64,000 bases of DNA from Phymatolithon calcareum (taxonomy: Eukaryota; Rhodophyta; Florideophyceae; Hapalidiales): contig OZ345371.1 in NCBI GenBank assembly GCA_977006965.1, positions 868,001 through 932,000 on the forward strand, read 5' to 3'. Below are positions 54,367-64,000 of this stretch, in pieces. The translations under genes and the position numbers were made by a program. The notes under the pieces are model-generated. The model searched no databases and had not been told where the DNA came from. It saw only the letters and a program-made list of their open reading frames with translations. Position 1 is the stretch's first letter. Each line of letters begins with the position of its first letter.

Positions 54367-55670
54367 CTACCTAGAATGTTTGTTTTTGCGTTTGATTCCC
54401 GTATACAGTGGAGAGTTTCGAGGTCTAGGTCTGCCCCTGTGACATCTATCTACTCGACAATCCTGCCGGAGCAGGTGCTGTCGTCGAATCTCCCATGGCT
54501 CTATTTGGCACAGTTTCATTATTCTGCTCCAGTGCCGCGCTGCACACTTCTTGAATAGTATCGTTGCAACGTCTTTCTCAATTTTCACTGCGGCTTTCGA
54601 TCCACCGATTGTGTTGGGTTTTATATGCGCAGCGTACTCATATACTCGCCGGATAAAAGCGTTGAAGAGCCTGGTGCTCTTTTCGGTGCTATATCTTCTT
54701 CTTGTCATGCCTAGGTTGCTCATGAGCCGTACTTTGGCGCTGGCGCATTTGCATCGCTCCAGAATCTTGCTGTCACGAATACCGTTCACGACAATTGTCG
54801 TCCCGAGGAAGCCTCCAGTACGTCGTATTTCAACGTCTTCGTCTACTAGTACGATGGGTTTTCCGACCTTTCGAAGTGCGAGAATGACTGAACTTTCTCC
54901 GGTCAACCACGCCATCCCATTCAACCATGTCCATTCGGAGCATTCCTGGAACATTTTCTGTAGTTCTACTTCATACCTTGCCATTAGTATCTCGTCATCG
55001 GCAAACATGTTCAGACGAAGGATGGAGTCAAAATCATTGAGGCTAATGGCCGTGACTCTCTCTGCCAGAGAATACATGAGGATGTTGAACAGTGTCGGGA
55101 TAATGGGGGAACGTTGGAGAACTCCAAGTTCGCTTGTCCGTTGAGTTCTTCTCGCGTCGATCATAACAGTGAATGTAGTTTTCTGCAGGGAGAAGGAGGC
55201 AAGTGATGCAAGGTTTGATGATAGACTGAAATCTTTTTCTCGCATACGGTCCTCTCTTGGGACTCGGTCGTATGCTTACTTTTGGTCAAGTATGGCTTTC
55301 GTGTTCCATCACCGTCTCAAAGCTTCTATTTAGCGGAAGAGGACCCTTTCCGTTCCTTTCTTGAGCTGAAAACCTCTTTGGGATTTTCTGAATCTATATT
55401 CCTTCCGGATTAGTACGTCCACTGCCGATTCAAATATTTTGCGAGTGCGCGTAATAAGGAAATCAGTCTGTAGCTTTTCTGTGAGCTTAGGTCTCCTTTC
55501 TTAAATACTGGAACCAAAAGTGCCTTATTCTAATCGTTAGGCCAGCATCCGAGCTGGCCGGCTTTTGTGATCGTGGCTAGCAGGAAACTGTAGCTGTCCT
55601 CATGTGTCAGTACTAATGCTGCGGATCTGTCGATGTGTAGAAATCATTAGGAAATGACACTGTTAATCTT
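54367..55670 (-). pseudogene. LINE family C reverse transcriptase fragment
   Basis: Right to left: an N-terminal palm region with stops (ALLVPVFKKGDLSSQKSYR, LISLLRALAK, about 55540-55430), then a 292-codon open frame (55245-54367) with QRSPIIPTLFNILMYSLAER, the active-site LNMFADDEILMARYEVEL, KVGKPIVLVDEDVEI, GGFLGTTIVVNGIRDSKI, AFIRRVYEYAAHIKP and EIRRQHLLRQDCRVD. Pattern and spacing are those of a LINE reverse transcriptase and thumb, but identity to families A and B is low. The long open frame in an otherwise truncated element suggests relatively recent decay. Clade not assigned. Confidence 0.8.
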
Positions 55671-56360
55671 TATGATAGCCTTTTCGATAAAATTTCGGTT
55701 ACACAATATAATCCTCTCATGCCCCCGCAACCGCCACCATCATTGCTCAATTTGCCTGCTGTGCATATAGGCGCAACGGGCACCGGCATTGATCACGTTC
55801 CTCGTTGCGCCTATCCTACTGTACTTAAGGCATTCCGTGACCTTCCACCGTCCTATGGCAGAGCACCCCGATTTCTGCCCCTCCTTTCACACAGAAAGAG
55901 GTCTAGCACCAAGTCCAAATGCCGGTCCATTGCGTGAAATTTGCATATGGCTTTCTCAAAGCTCATATGTTTCCCTACTGTAGCAAACGTGCTCCAAGTA
56001 CTGTACTATCAACTCTATTTTTGAATTCATCGAAAAATGAAACCTTTAGTCTTTTGCACGCGATACACCTGGAACGCGTTTGGAACAACTACAGTACTGT
56101 ATAGGGGTCCCTGGACTTTATAAACAACCGCGTCAGGCCTGCTAAGTCAAAATTGGCCACTTGCAGGCGTCGTCTGTGTCTCTTCGGTTTCATATGTGAT
56201 TTTAAACGCAATTGCTGGCACACTGGCTGTGGTCGGGTTCTTCCGCGCCAAAACGAAAAGGGCGCCGCTTCGCGGCGTTCATTATAGAAAATCAATTGAA
56301 TAATATGATGACTTGGCAGTATCAGAAATGGATTCCCCAGCACGCCGCAGGGGCCGCCAT
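55671..56360. other. Unassigned stretch
   Basis: No gene recognised. A GGCGCC-containing, GC-rich patch near 56240-56290 and short frames lack motifs. Confidence 0.4.
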
Positions 56361-56569
56361 TGTACTACTAACAGTGTAGACATCTGTAAGCTGTAAGCAC
56401 TGGTTCTAGGGTTTGCCCTTGGTTATATAAATACGCATGGAAACCTACTGTACTGTAATGACTCTAATGCTATCTGTAAGGACTTGCTGTAAGTGCAAGC
56501 TGTAATGCCAATTTGAATTGAGCTGGTCTTATAGGAAATGGAGAGTATGATAAGGCCTTGGGCGTCACA
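56361..56569 (-). repeat. 3' LTR of a gypsy element, about 209 bp
   Basis: On the minus strand it begins TGTGACGCCCAAGG right after a polypurine-like tract (TTTAGGGAGAGAG, about 56571-56583). It contains TATTTATATAACC, a promoter-like box, and repeated CTTACAG words, and would end with TACA at 56361 (an alternative end is 56375). The partner LTR is absent because the element is 5'-truncated. Confidence 0.6.
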
Positions 56570-57985
56570 ACTCTCTCCCTAAAACTAGAATCGTCTTTAT
56601 TATTGGTATTCCTTGAGTGCTTTTTATAAATTTTGGAAGTCCTCGGGACTCTGCCATATATTTTCGTAGTCAGGATATCCTTTCAACTTAATGAAGTGTT
56701 ATGTTTTTCCTCGGCGCTTACGATGCTGGAGGATCTTCTCAAATTCGTATTCTTGGTGGCCGTCTGCGAAAATGACGGCCGGTTCTGGGACAGGGTCTCG
56801 AGAGAATACGTCTCGCAAAAACGGCTTTAGCAGGCTTATGTGAAACGTAAAGTGGATACCGCGAACTTTCATTGAGCGGAAATGTACAATTTGAACGTGA
56901 CGTCGTTGATTTTCTTCGTGATGACGAACGGCCCACAAACTTAAGGTACATTTTACGGTATCCCGTTCGCCCTTCTAGGCATAGATTTCTTGTTGAATGC
57001 CATACCTTTCTTATTCGCGTATTTAGCAATCTGAGAATTTTGTTTCTGGACGTTTTCATACTCGTACTTGGTCGTATCCTGCATTTCTTTATGGAATGCG
57101 GTCACGGAGGGGTTTCTCGAAGAGAGAATCTGAATCGGATGGTTTTTGGATTGATACTGAAATTCAGATAGAAGGGACTGTAGAGCGTAGTGCTATTACT
57201 TGCGAAATTGTAGGCCAGTTCAAAGTCTACTAAATGATCGTCCCAGTTGCCCATTCCGAATTTTGCAACGGCTCGGTTCATTTCTTCAAGTTTCCTGTTT
57301 GCCGTTTCGGAATGTCCATCGGTCTGTGAGTAGTATGCCGTGGAGGGTGCAACCTTTGTACCTAGGAGGTTGAACAGTGTTTTCCAGAATTTGCTCACGA
57401 AGATGGTGTCTCTGTCAGAAGTGATTTTTTGGAGAGTCCATGATTTCGGTAGACGTGTTCTTTGAATAGCTTGGCTACCTGAACAGCGTCTACATTTTCC
57501 GGAATTGGAATAGAGCGGATCATTTTTGATAATGTGTCGACAACGTTAAGAATTCTAACGTAATTCAAAAGCGTTTTTGGAAGATGTGCTATGAAATCCG
57601 TCGTGATGGTGATCCACTTAGTATCGTGTGGGTCTAGTGGGTGTAGAAATCCAAAAGGCCTATGGTTTCTTGATTTATTTGTTGGCAGATACGAATACCT
57701 TGGACATTGTCTTGGATAGTATCGCGCATAGATTTTCAGTAGTAGAACGGTTGGAGTTGATGCCTCGTCTTCGTTTCACCTAAATGACTAGTGCTTGGGG
57801 TGGTGTGATGGTCAAGTAGTAGGTTCAAACTGAATTGTCCAATCGGAATACAAAGTCTCCTGTCTTGATAGAGAAGGCCGTCCTTGACTTCGAAGAGTTC
57901 TTTGGGTTCTCGAACATGGCCTTGAACTCGAGGTCTTGTGCATATTCAACTGCCAACTTATTCACTATGTCCAGCCAGGGTACAG
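56570..57985 (-). pseudogene. Ty3/gypsy chromodomain element: integrase and chromodomain
   Basis: Right to left: the end of RNase H and the spacer (LAVEYAQDLEFKAMFENP), the HHCC zinc domain (HHTTPSTSHLGETKT, then IRICQQINQ), the integrase core with WITITTDFIAHLPK, TSDRDTIFVSKFWKTLF and YYSQTDGHSETANRKLEEMN, the GPY-like C-terminal region, and a chromodomain (EYEFEKILQHRKRRGKT, then FIKLKGYPDYENIW near 56650). Chromodomain gypsy elements target heterochromatin. Frameshifts occur near 57420, 57600 and 57060. Everything upstream (gag, protease, reverse transcriptase) is missing; the cut at about 57985 coincides with the start of Helitron sequence. Confidence 0.85.
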
Positions 57986-59220
57986 TGGTGGAGGTACCAA
58001 GCGGGGTACAAATCAGTTTTTGGCGACGGAACCGAGGGAAAACGCACTGCAGGTTGTGGGTGCCGAAAGACCTCTACCTTTCTAAATGCACGATTCACCT
58101 CTCATATCTCGAAGGTTTAAAAATAGGCTAGGCCCGCCTTTTAAGCTGCCCTGTGCTTGCACGTCGCACAGCTCGAACGGTATTTGAGAACGCTGGGAGC
58201 GATAAAGTCAGGGGAAAGGGGTTTTTAGTGAAGAGGATCCGCTGCAGCGAGACGGTTGGTAGATATTTGGAGAGAAGTCTGGCCGGTACAGAATTTTTAT
58301 AATTCTGTTGGTCGCCTAGGGGATCCTCAACGAGAATCATAGATTTGCGCGTAGCGAAGCAGATATCTTATAAGGTGAAGTCTGTAGGAGATTCGACTTT
58401 TCGTCGGCGCCAGAAGGGATCCCGAACAGATATCTGAAGAAGAAGAACAAGGATGTCAAGTGCTCAGGACGACAGTTTGAGAGAAGCTTGGAATGCTGAG
58501 CAGCGCTCGCGGAACAAGGAGCGACGGAGAAGATATCGAGAATGCGCAAGAACTCGAAGAGCGGCGGAGACAGCAGAACAGAGAACTTTACGCCTCGCTG
58601 CCGCTGACAAGGCGATGCGAGTATGACGTGCTCGAAAGAGTGCTGAAGAAGCTCGACCTCAGCAAAAATCCAAGAATGAGGCTAAGCAAGTTTCAGATGC
58701 TCAAGGGACTATTGAGGATGCTCGAGCTCGCCAAAGAGCAGATCGAGAAGAAATCAGAGTGCAAGACACGTCGGTCAAGAAGCAATGGGTCCCGTGACCT
58801 TCGGAGAGGTGAATGTCGAGTGCAAGAATTGTCTCGCACTCCATTTATGGCAGAGCGAAAAGTCGGCATCTCATTGCCTAATCCAGTGTTCTCTAACTTC
58901 TTTCAGAGAGGCCGTATCACCACGGAGACTATTTCATCACTTTAAGGTTCTCCGGAGCCTTTGAAGAAGATGTTGACTGAGAACAACACGGAAGCGAAAA
59001 CGTTTCGTCGGAAAAATTGTGCGCTAAAATGATTCTCTATGCATGGCCCCCGTGCACGTTAATTGGGTATCCAGGGGTGAACGGCAGTCTGGATTCAACC
59101 CGACGATGACACTGTAAGGCCGCATACACCATTTTCTTGGTGGTCTACAGCCTACCCCTGGCAGAGATCCTGCGTTTCTTTCCGTCTACTTTTACGATGC
59201 AGACTTCGACATGCAGTCTC
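57984..59220 (+). mobile_element. Helitron 5' fragment, arm A
   Basis: A non-coding leader (57984-58450) precedes an ATG at 58453 that opens an Arg/Glu-rich segment (MSSAQDDSLREAWNAEQRS, then ERRRRYRECARTRRAAETAE) like those at the N-terminus of many Helitron proteins. After a shift, MGPVTFGEVNVECKNCLALH at 58774 matches the start of the Helitron-like N domain (pattern GPxx..C..C.ALH), followed by QSEKSASHCLIQCS. Traces continue to a YFYDADFDMQS motif at about 59220, where the sequence jumps into the opposite-strand copy. The Rep and helicase domains are absent. Confidence 0.7.
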
Positions 59221-60660
59221 ATGCTCATTAGCAGGTCTCTTGTCCGCATGGATGACTAAGCGGTACTGAGCGGTCCGTGCGTCTTCGCTGATCCAATCAC
59301 GGAGGCATATAAAGCTCTGAACGTACGGGTTGTGCTAGTGAAACATGATTGCAAACCTTGTCATGAGAGATGGATTGACTCTAGCAACATTCTAAGATCG
59401 AAGCTCAGACTGCATGTCGAAATCTGTATCGCAAAAGTATACGGAAAGAAAAGAAGGATCTCTGCCAGGGCCAGGCTGTACACAAGCAAGAAAATGGAGG
59501 ATGCGGCCTTACAGTGTCATCGTCGGGTTGAATCCAGACTGCCCTTCACCCCTGGATACCATTTAGCGTGCACGGACGTCATGCATAGAGCATTACTGTA
59601 CTGCACAATGTTCCAACGAAACGTTTTCTCTTCAGTAGTGTTCTCAGCTAACAGCTTTATCAAAGGCTCTGGAGGATCTTTCAGTGATGAAATATTCTCT
59701 GTGGTGATACGACGTCCCTGACAGAAACTTGAGAACACTGGATTAGACATTGAGCTTCCGACGTTTCGGTCTGCCATAAAATGGAGTCCGCCAGAGATAA
59801 TGTTTCTTGAACGACGCTTTTTGTAAGCTGAGTTGCTTCTCTATCTGTTTGTTGGCGATGAAATTTGTATAGCCTCCCTATTATATTCCAGCCGAGCTCG
59901 AGCTTCTTCAACAGACTCTTGAACACGTACAAGCTGAGTTGCCTCTTGATCTGCTGTCGGCGAGATCGAGCTTGCTCAGCACTACGTCTAGCACGTGAAA
60001 CTCGCCTCGCCTCACCAGCTGCAGCAAAACGTAACGTGCTCAGTTCCGCTGTCTCAGCCGCTCTTCGAGCTCTTGCAAGTTCTCGATTCCTTCTCCTTCG
60101 TTCCTCGTTTGGAGAGCGCTGCTGAACATCCCGGTCTTCTCTCGCGCTCTCGTCCTGAGCACTTGACATCCTTGTCCTTCTTGTTCAGATATCTAGTCAG
60201 GATCCCTTCTGGCGCCGACCGAAAGTCGAACCTCCACCAGACTTCACCCTATAAGATATTTGCTTCGCTACACGCAAGGCGATGGCTCTCGTTGAAGATC
60301 CCCTAGGCGACAAACAGAATTATAAAATTCTGTATCGGCCAGACTTCTGCCCAAATATCTACCAACCGTCTCGCGGTAACGGGTCTTCATCATTAAAAAC
60401 CCTTTCCCCTGACTTTGTCGTTCACCGTATACTGTAACACCGTTCGAGCTGTGGGACTTGAAAACACAGGGTCGCTTAACAGGCGGGCCTGGCCCGTTCT
60501 CTAAACCTTTGTGATGTGAGAGCTGTTCCTGTGGATTTAAAAAAGGAGAGGTCTTGAGGCACCGAAAACTTGCAGTGCGCTTTCCCTCGATTCCGTCCTT
60601 AAAAACTGATTTGTACCCCGTTTGGTACGTCCGAAGTTCCACCGTTTGCTTCTAACAGGC
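59221..60660 (-). mobile_element. Helitron 5' fragment, arm B
   Basis: Inverted relative to arm A and homologous over 60660-59406. The ATG at 60169 opens MSSAQDESAREDRDVQQRSP and an Arg-rich helix to about residue 110. After a shift, the Helitron-like N domain continues: DPPEPLIKLLAENTTEEKTF, WNIVQYSNALCMTSVHA, then beyond a stop VYFCDTDFDMQS. Past the end of the homology with arm A it keeps going (LMTRFAIMFH, stop, HNPYVQSFICLRDWISEDAR, RLVIHADKRPANEHE) up to 59221. That last piece matches the NPYV...LVI segment of the same domain. The Rep HUH motif is not reached. Confidence 0.75.
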
Positions 60661-61340
60661 GTATTACAACAGTTAGCTACGGTTACCTCCCATGCTAACC
60701 AACCGGCGCAAACCGTGGCCCTGCTTCCCTTTGCTGACACGCACCAACCAAAAAAAGAATCCAAAGGAGCACCTGGAAGGTTCTCCTTTAGACGAGGTCA
60801 CTCCACACGAGAGAGAGCGCTTCAGCGAACTCTCGCAAACGTGGGACAGCGAATCGGGCTCAGATAGATACTCACGTGCCCGCTCGCGGATCCGCACGGA
60901 CACGTCATGCAGCCAGATACGACAACGAAATGGGGGTATAGCAGTGCAAATCTCTGCACCACACAGGTCCACTGAACTGTAATTGTTAATATGATAATTA
61001 AAAAGCTAATTAAATTAAAAATAAAATTAATTAAAATATAAATTACAGTCCAAAGTCCTCGAACGGTCCGGTCTGAGAACAAGGTGGTCCTAAACAGCCG
61101 AATTGTTAACCCGGATCAAAGTCTACCAACATATTTCTCTTGTCGCAATAATTTCTCACTCTTTTCTACACAGCGCTCAAGCTCGAAACTTGTAACGAGC
61201 ACTCCCATAGCTTTTAACGGAAATATATAGTAGTTTTATGTAACAGACAAACACAGTGATATGAAAAAATGTAAACGTTACTGCATAGAGCCAATAGATT
61301 TCCCGCAAAAAGAAGAACACTAGAGATTCCGAGTGATCCC
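60661..61340. other. Unassigned stretch with an extreme AT tract
   Basis: 60979-61048 is almost pure A/T with AATTAA words. No gene is recognised on either strand; the left part may be further Helitron leader upstream of arm B. Confidence 0.45.
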
Positions 61341-64000
61341 TCACGTCAGCGCGTATCCACCCTGATGAATATTATCCTGTAAAAATGTGACAATGGAAGG
61401 ACGATGTAGTATATTATCCGATAATGTCTTCGATATGTTGATTTCCTCAACGGCGGTGTTCTTTTTGCTCGATTCCATTGGACTTGGTGCAGGTTTTGCG
61501 TTCTCAATTCCAAAGCGTTCCAGGACCGACTGAGCGTATACCGACTGCGGACGATTCCGACTGATCTCAAGTCCGAGACACACACTTGCCTCGTTAAGGT
61601 CCTTCATTTCGGTAAGTCATCCACGTGCAGAGCGATAATCATGATGCTATCAGACCTGTGTCGAACATACAGCCATGGATCATTGGGACTACTTGTGAAG
61701 CTGAGTTCGTCGATCAGAAGCTTATCGATGTCGGGGAGCTTGTTTCAAGCCGTAAAGTGCTTTGAGGAGCTTACAAACAAGGTTGGGACACTTGGCATCT
61801 CGAAAGCCGGACGGCACCTTCATGTAGATGTCTTCGTCGAGGTCACCATGAAGGAAGGCTGTGACAACATCCATTTGATGTAACTCAAGATCATGTACGG
61901 CAACTGTTGCTAAAAGTATACGAATAGAGGTGAACTTGACGACTGGGTCATACGTTTCACCGTAGTCCACCCCATGCACCTGTCGGAACCCTTTGGCGAC
62001 AATACGAACTTTGGGACCTGCATCATTGACTTTGAATACGTACTTGCAAGGGAGGACGTTCATACAGGTCTTGCCTGGAACCACAGTCCAAGTGCTGTTT
62101 CGAGTGAGTGATTAGTTTTCTTTTTCAATTGCGGGAGACGAGAAATTCATGTTTCTATTTGACGTTGCCTCACTAAAGTTCTGAGTTACTTGTTGAGAGG
62201 ACATGTCCGCTTGCGATGCGACGTTGACTGACTCGAAGGCAAGCATGGCACTATGTGAGGGGACATTCTAAATGTCAGTAGGTGGTCTTGAGAGCCGAGC
62301 TGACCTACGGAGAATCGGTTTTGCAACCAACGCTAGAGTCTCGTCATGAGCTGGTGGAGATATTGGATGCTCTGCATTGTCACAGTGATGACCATGACCA
62401 TTGTCGCTGTCGATGTCCTTATTGTCCTCTTTCACAATACCTGGCCTTGAACCGTATTTTTGAGAGTCTCATCGACTTTTATTTGTGGACTGTCAACGAC
62501 GATATCAGTTTCAACTTGATTTAGTCCGCATTCCAGTTCGTCGAACGTAACGTCTCTAGGGACAATCATTTTTCGCAACCCCACAACTTATACCCTCTTG
62601 ACTGATTTGAGTATCCCAGCATAATGGCTTCACTAGTACGACTATCGAGCTTCTGCACCTTCTTTTTCGGGATCACGTACGAACACTTGACTCCAAACAC
62701 TCGAAGGTGTCCCAAGAGGGGAGCGGCACCCATCCAAATGTGGTGGGGAGTCGTGTTCGATGGGAGTCCTCGAGATGTTACTCGATTGCGAACATATACA
62801 GCAGTTGAAAGAGCATCAGCACAGTACTTCTTCTTAATGCCACAGTTATGAAGCATTGAACGGACCAAGTTTAGAGGTGTGCGATTCATTCGCTCATCCA
62901 CCCCATTTTTTTGAGATATATGCGATTGTTAGCTGGTGATGTATGCCGTGCTCGGAGAGATATACTCGAAACTCGTTAGACAGGTACTCGCCTCCGTTTT
63001 CGGTTCTAATGGCTTTGAGCTTTGGCACAGTCGAGAAGTCCTGCACATTCAGGAGCTTAAGCTGCTTTCCTGTTTGTGTTTTAGCGTACTTGTTGAACTT
63101 TTTGAAGACACAAATCTGTCTGACTTCTTTTTCATTGTGAATACCGTGGTCCACTTGGAATGATCGTCGATGAATGTGATGAAGTACTGAGAGCCTCCAA
63201 GTGACGGAATATCTATTGGACAGAGAATGTCAGAATGCACTAGATCAAGTAAAGCCTTTGTGCGAGAGCTACTGGACTTTGGAATTGGATCTCGATGACC
63301 TTTGCCGGCGAGACAAACTTGGCATGGATGTGGTGTTTTTGAACTTGAAGAGATGTTAACACCTTTCACCACCCCATGACGTACCATATCGGAGATACCA
63401 GAAGGGTGGACATTAGCAAGACGTTCATGCCAGAGTTGGAGAATCGCCGAACAAGAATCTTCTTTAACTTTATTATCATTCCCGAAATCAAGTGCATAGA
63501 GATTGTTGCGCAAAGTACCTGATGCAATAGTAACATCATGTGCCTTAACAAACCATCGTCTGTTTTTCAATGTAATTCCGTACCCATACTCATCCATTTT
63601 GGACACCGACAATAGATAGTATCCAATATCTGGAGTGCGCATCACATCTTTGAGCTTGCACTTTGATACTTGCCACCGACGCTGATCGTGATGATGGCAT
63701 CTCTTTTTCCAGCGACTGTAGCTGTTGTTTTCGTTCCCATCTCCACGGTTGTGGACATTTCGGTATACGGGCAGAAGAGCTAACAGTCAAACGTCATGTG
63801 AGATGTGCTGCCAGAGTCTATGATCCAGGACTTAGACTTCTCAGGAATGTCAGAACTGCGCACATTGGCCATCAGGCAAACGAAGTCGGAATCGGACATC
63901 ACTCGAACGGGCTCCGATTGATCAGCTAGAAAAGCAGATGGCTTCGACTGTTTTCCATTCCGACGTGTGTAACCTTCCGGAGCGAGGTGCGGAAATTTGA
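61341..64000 (-). pseudogene. Ty1/copia polyprotein, protease to reverse transcriptase, runs off the right edge
   Basis: Right to left: protease (SKSWIIDSGSTSHMTFDC at about 63830-63790), the pre-integrase zinc region (LWHERLANVHPSGISDMV and CQVCLAGKGHRD, 63440-63300), the integrase core (HSDILCPIDI, FITFIDDHSKWTTVF, IRTENGGEYLSNEFR, 63240-62960), its C-terminal part (62901-62566: RTPLNLVRSMLHNCGIKK), then reverse transcriptase (62084-61722: FRQVHGVDYGETYDPVVKF, LHQMDVVTAFLHGDLDEDI, VCKLLKALYGLKQAPR). The YxDD region (about 61640) is damaged, and the sequence stops after KPAPSPMESSKKN without RNase H or 3' LTR. Gag and the 5' LTR, if present, lie beyond 64000. Stops and frameshifts split it. 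Confidence 0.85.

Noticed and set aside
54551-55144. 197-codon plus-strand frame
   Set aside because: Antisense to the family C reverse transcriptase.
1-64000. tRNA or rRNA genes
   Set aside because: I saw no convincing cloverleaf with conserved A and B box words or rRNA-like sequence; a covariance-model scan would be needed to exclude them.

Overview
This window looks like repeat-rich, gene-poor intergenic DNA of a nuclear genome. The mobile elements are all eukaryotic types: LINEs with an endonuclease and reverse transcriptase, Ty1/copia, Ty3/gypsy with a chromodomain, piggyBac-like, hAT and Helitron. No operons, ribosome-binding-site patterns or introns could be demonstrated. The only long uninterrupted reading frame that is not obviously transposon-derived (726-2858, minus) has no intron. 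That would suit a compact-gene eukaryote such as a red alga or an oomycete, but the species cannot be fixed from the sequence alone.

Layout. 1-2.9 kb: a short ORF and a 710-residue orphan gene. 2.9-6.3 kb: no gene, but a 144-bp palindrome. 6.3-7.8 kb: LINE scraps. 7.97-18.2 kb (minus): one LINE copy (subfamily A') split by a 5,464-bp DNA transposon (8113-13576) with 32-bp matching inverted repeats and a perfect 8-bp target duplication; an uninterrupted paralogous LINE at 38813-38820 shows the empty site. 18.2-22.5 kb (plus): decayed LINE family B and a GC-rich hairpin. 22.8-27.1 kb (plus): LINE family A with remnants of both ORFs. 27.4-28.4 kb: copia gag-like remnant.

28.9-38.7 kb: a three-level nest. 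A copia element (LTRs 28907-29193 and about 38540-38725) has its integrase split by a LINE A copy (31330-37816), and that LINE is split by a piggyBac-like element (32348-34286). 38.7-42.7 kb: a second A' LINE carrying a 581-bp MITE. 45.06-46.70 kb: a second piggyBac-like element beside a hAT remnant (46.7-47.4 kb). 49.0-50.5 kb: the tail of a different LINE and a second copy of the gag-like repeat. 51.5-54.3 kb: the best-preserved LINE A, 5'-truncated and with one frameshift in the part present. 54.4-55.7 kb: an unrelated LINE. 56.4-58.0 kb: 3' half of a chromodomain gypsy element. 58.0-60.7 kb: two Helitron N-terminal fragments fused tail to tail. 61.3-64.0 kb: a copia element running off the right edge.

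The genes do not form a pathway; the window is a record of successive insertions. Its most valuable content is datable nesting with empty-site evidence. This shows a 5.5-kb transposon with no transposase I can recognise and an unknown internal gene family, and piggyBac-like elements that appear to duplicate CTAG instead of the usual TTAA.
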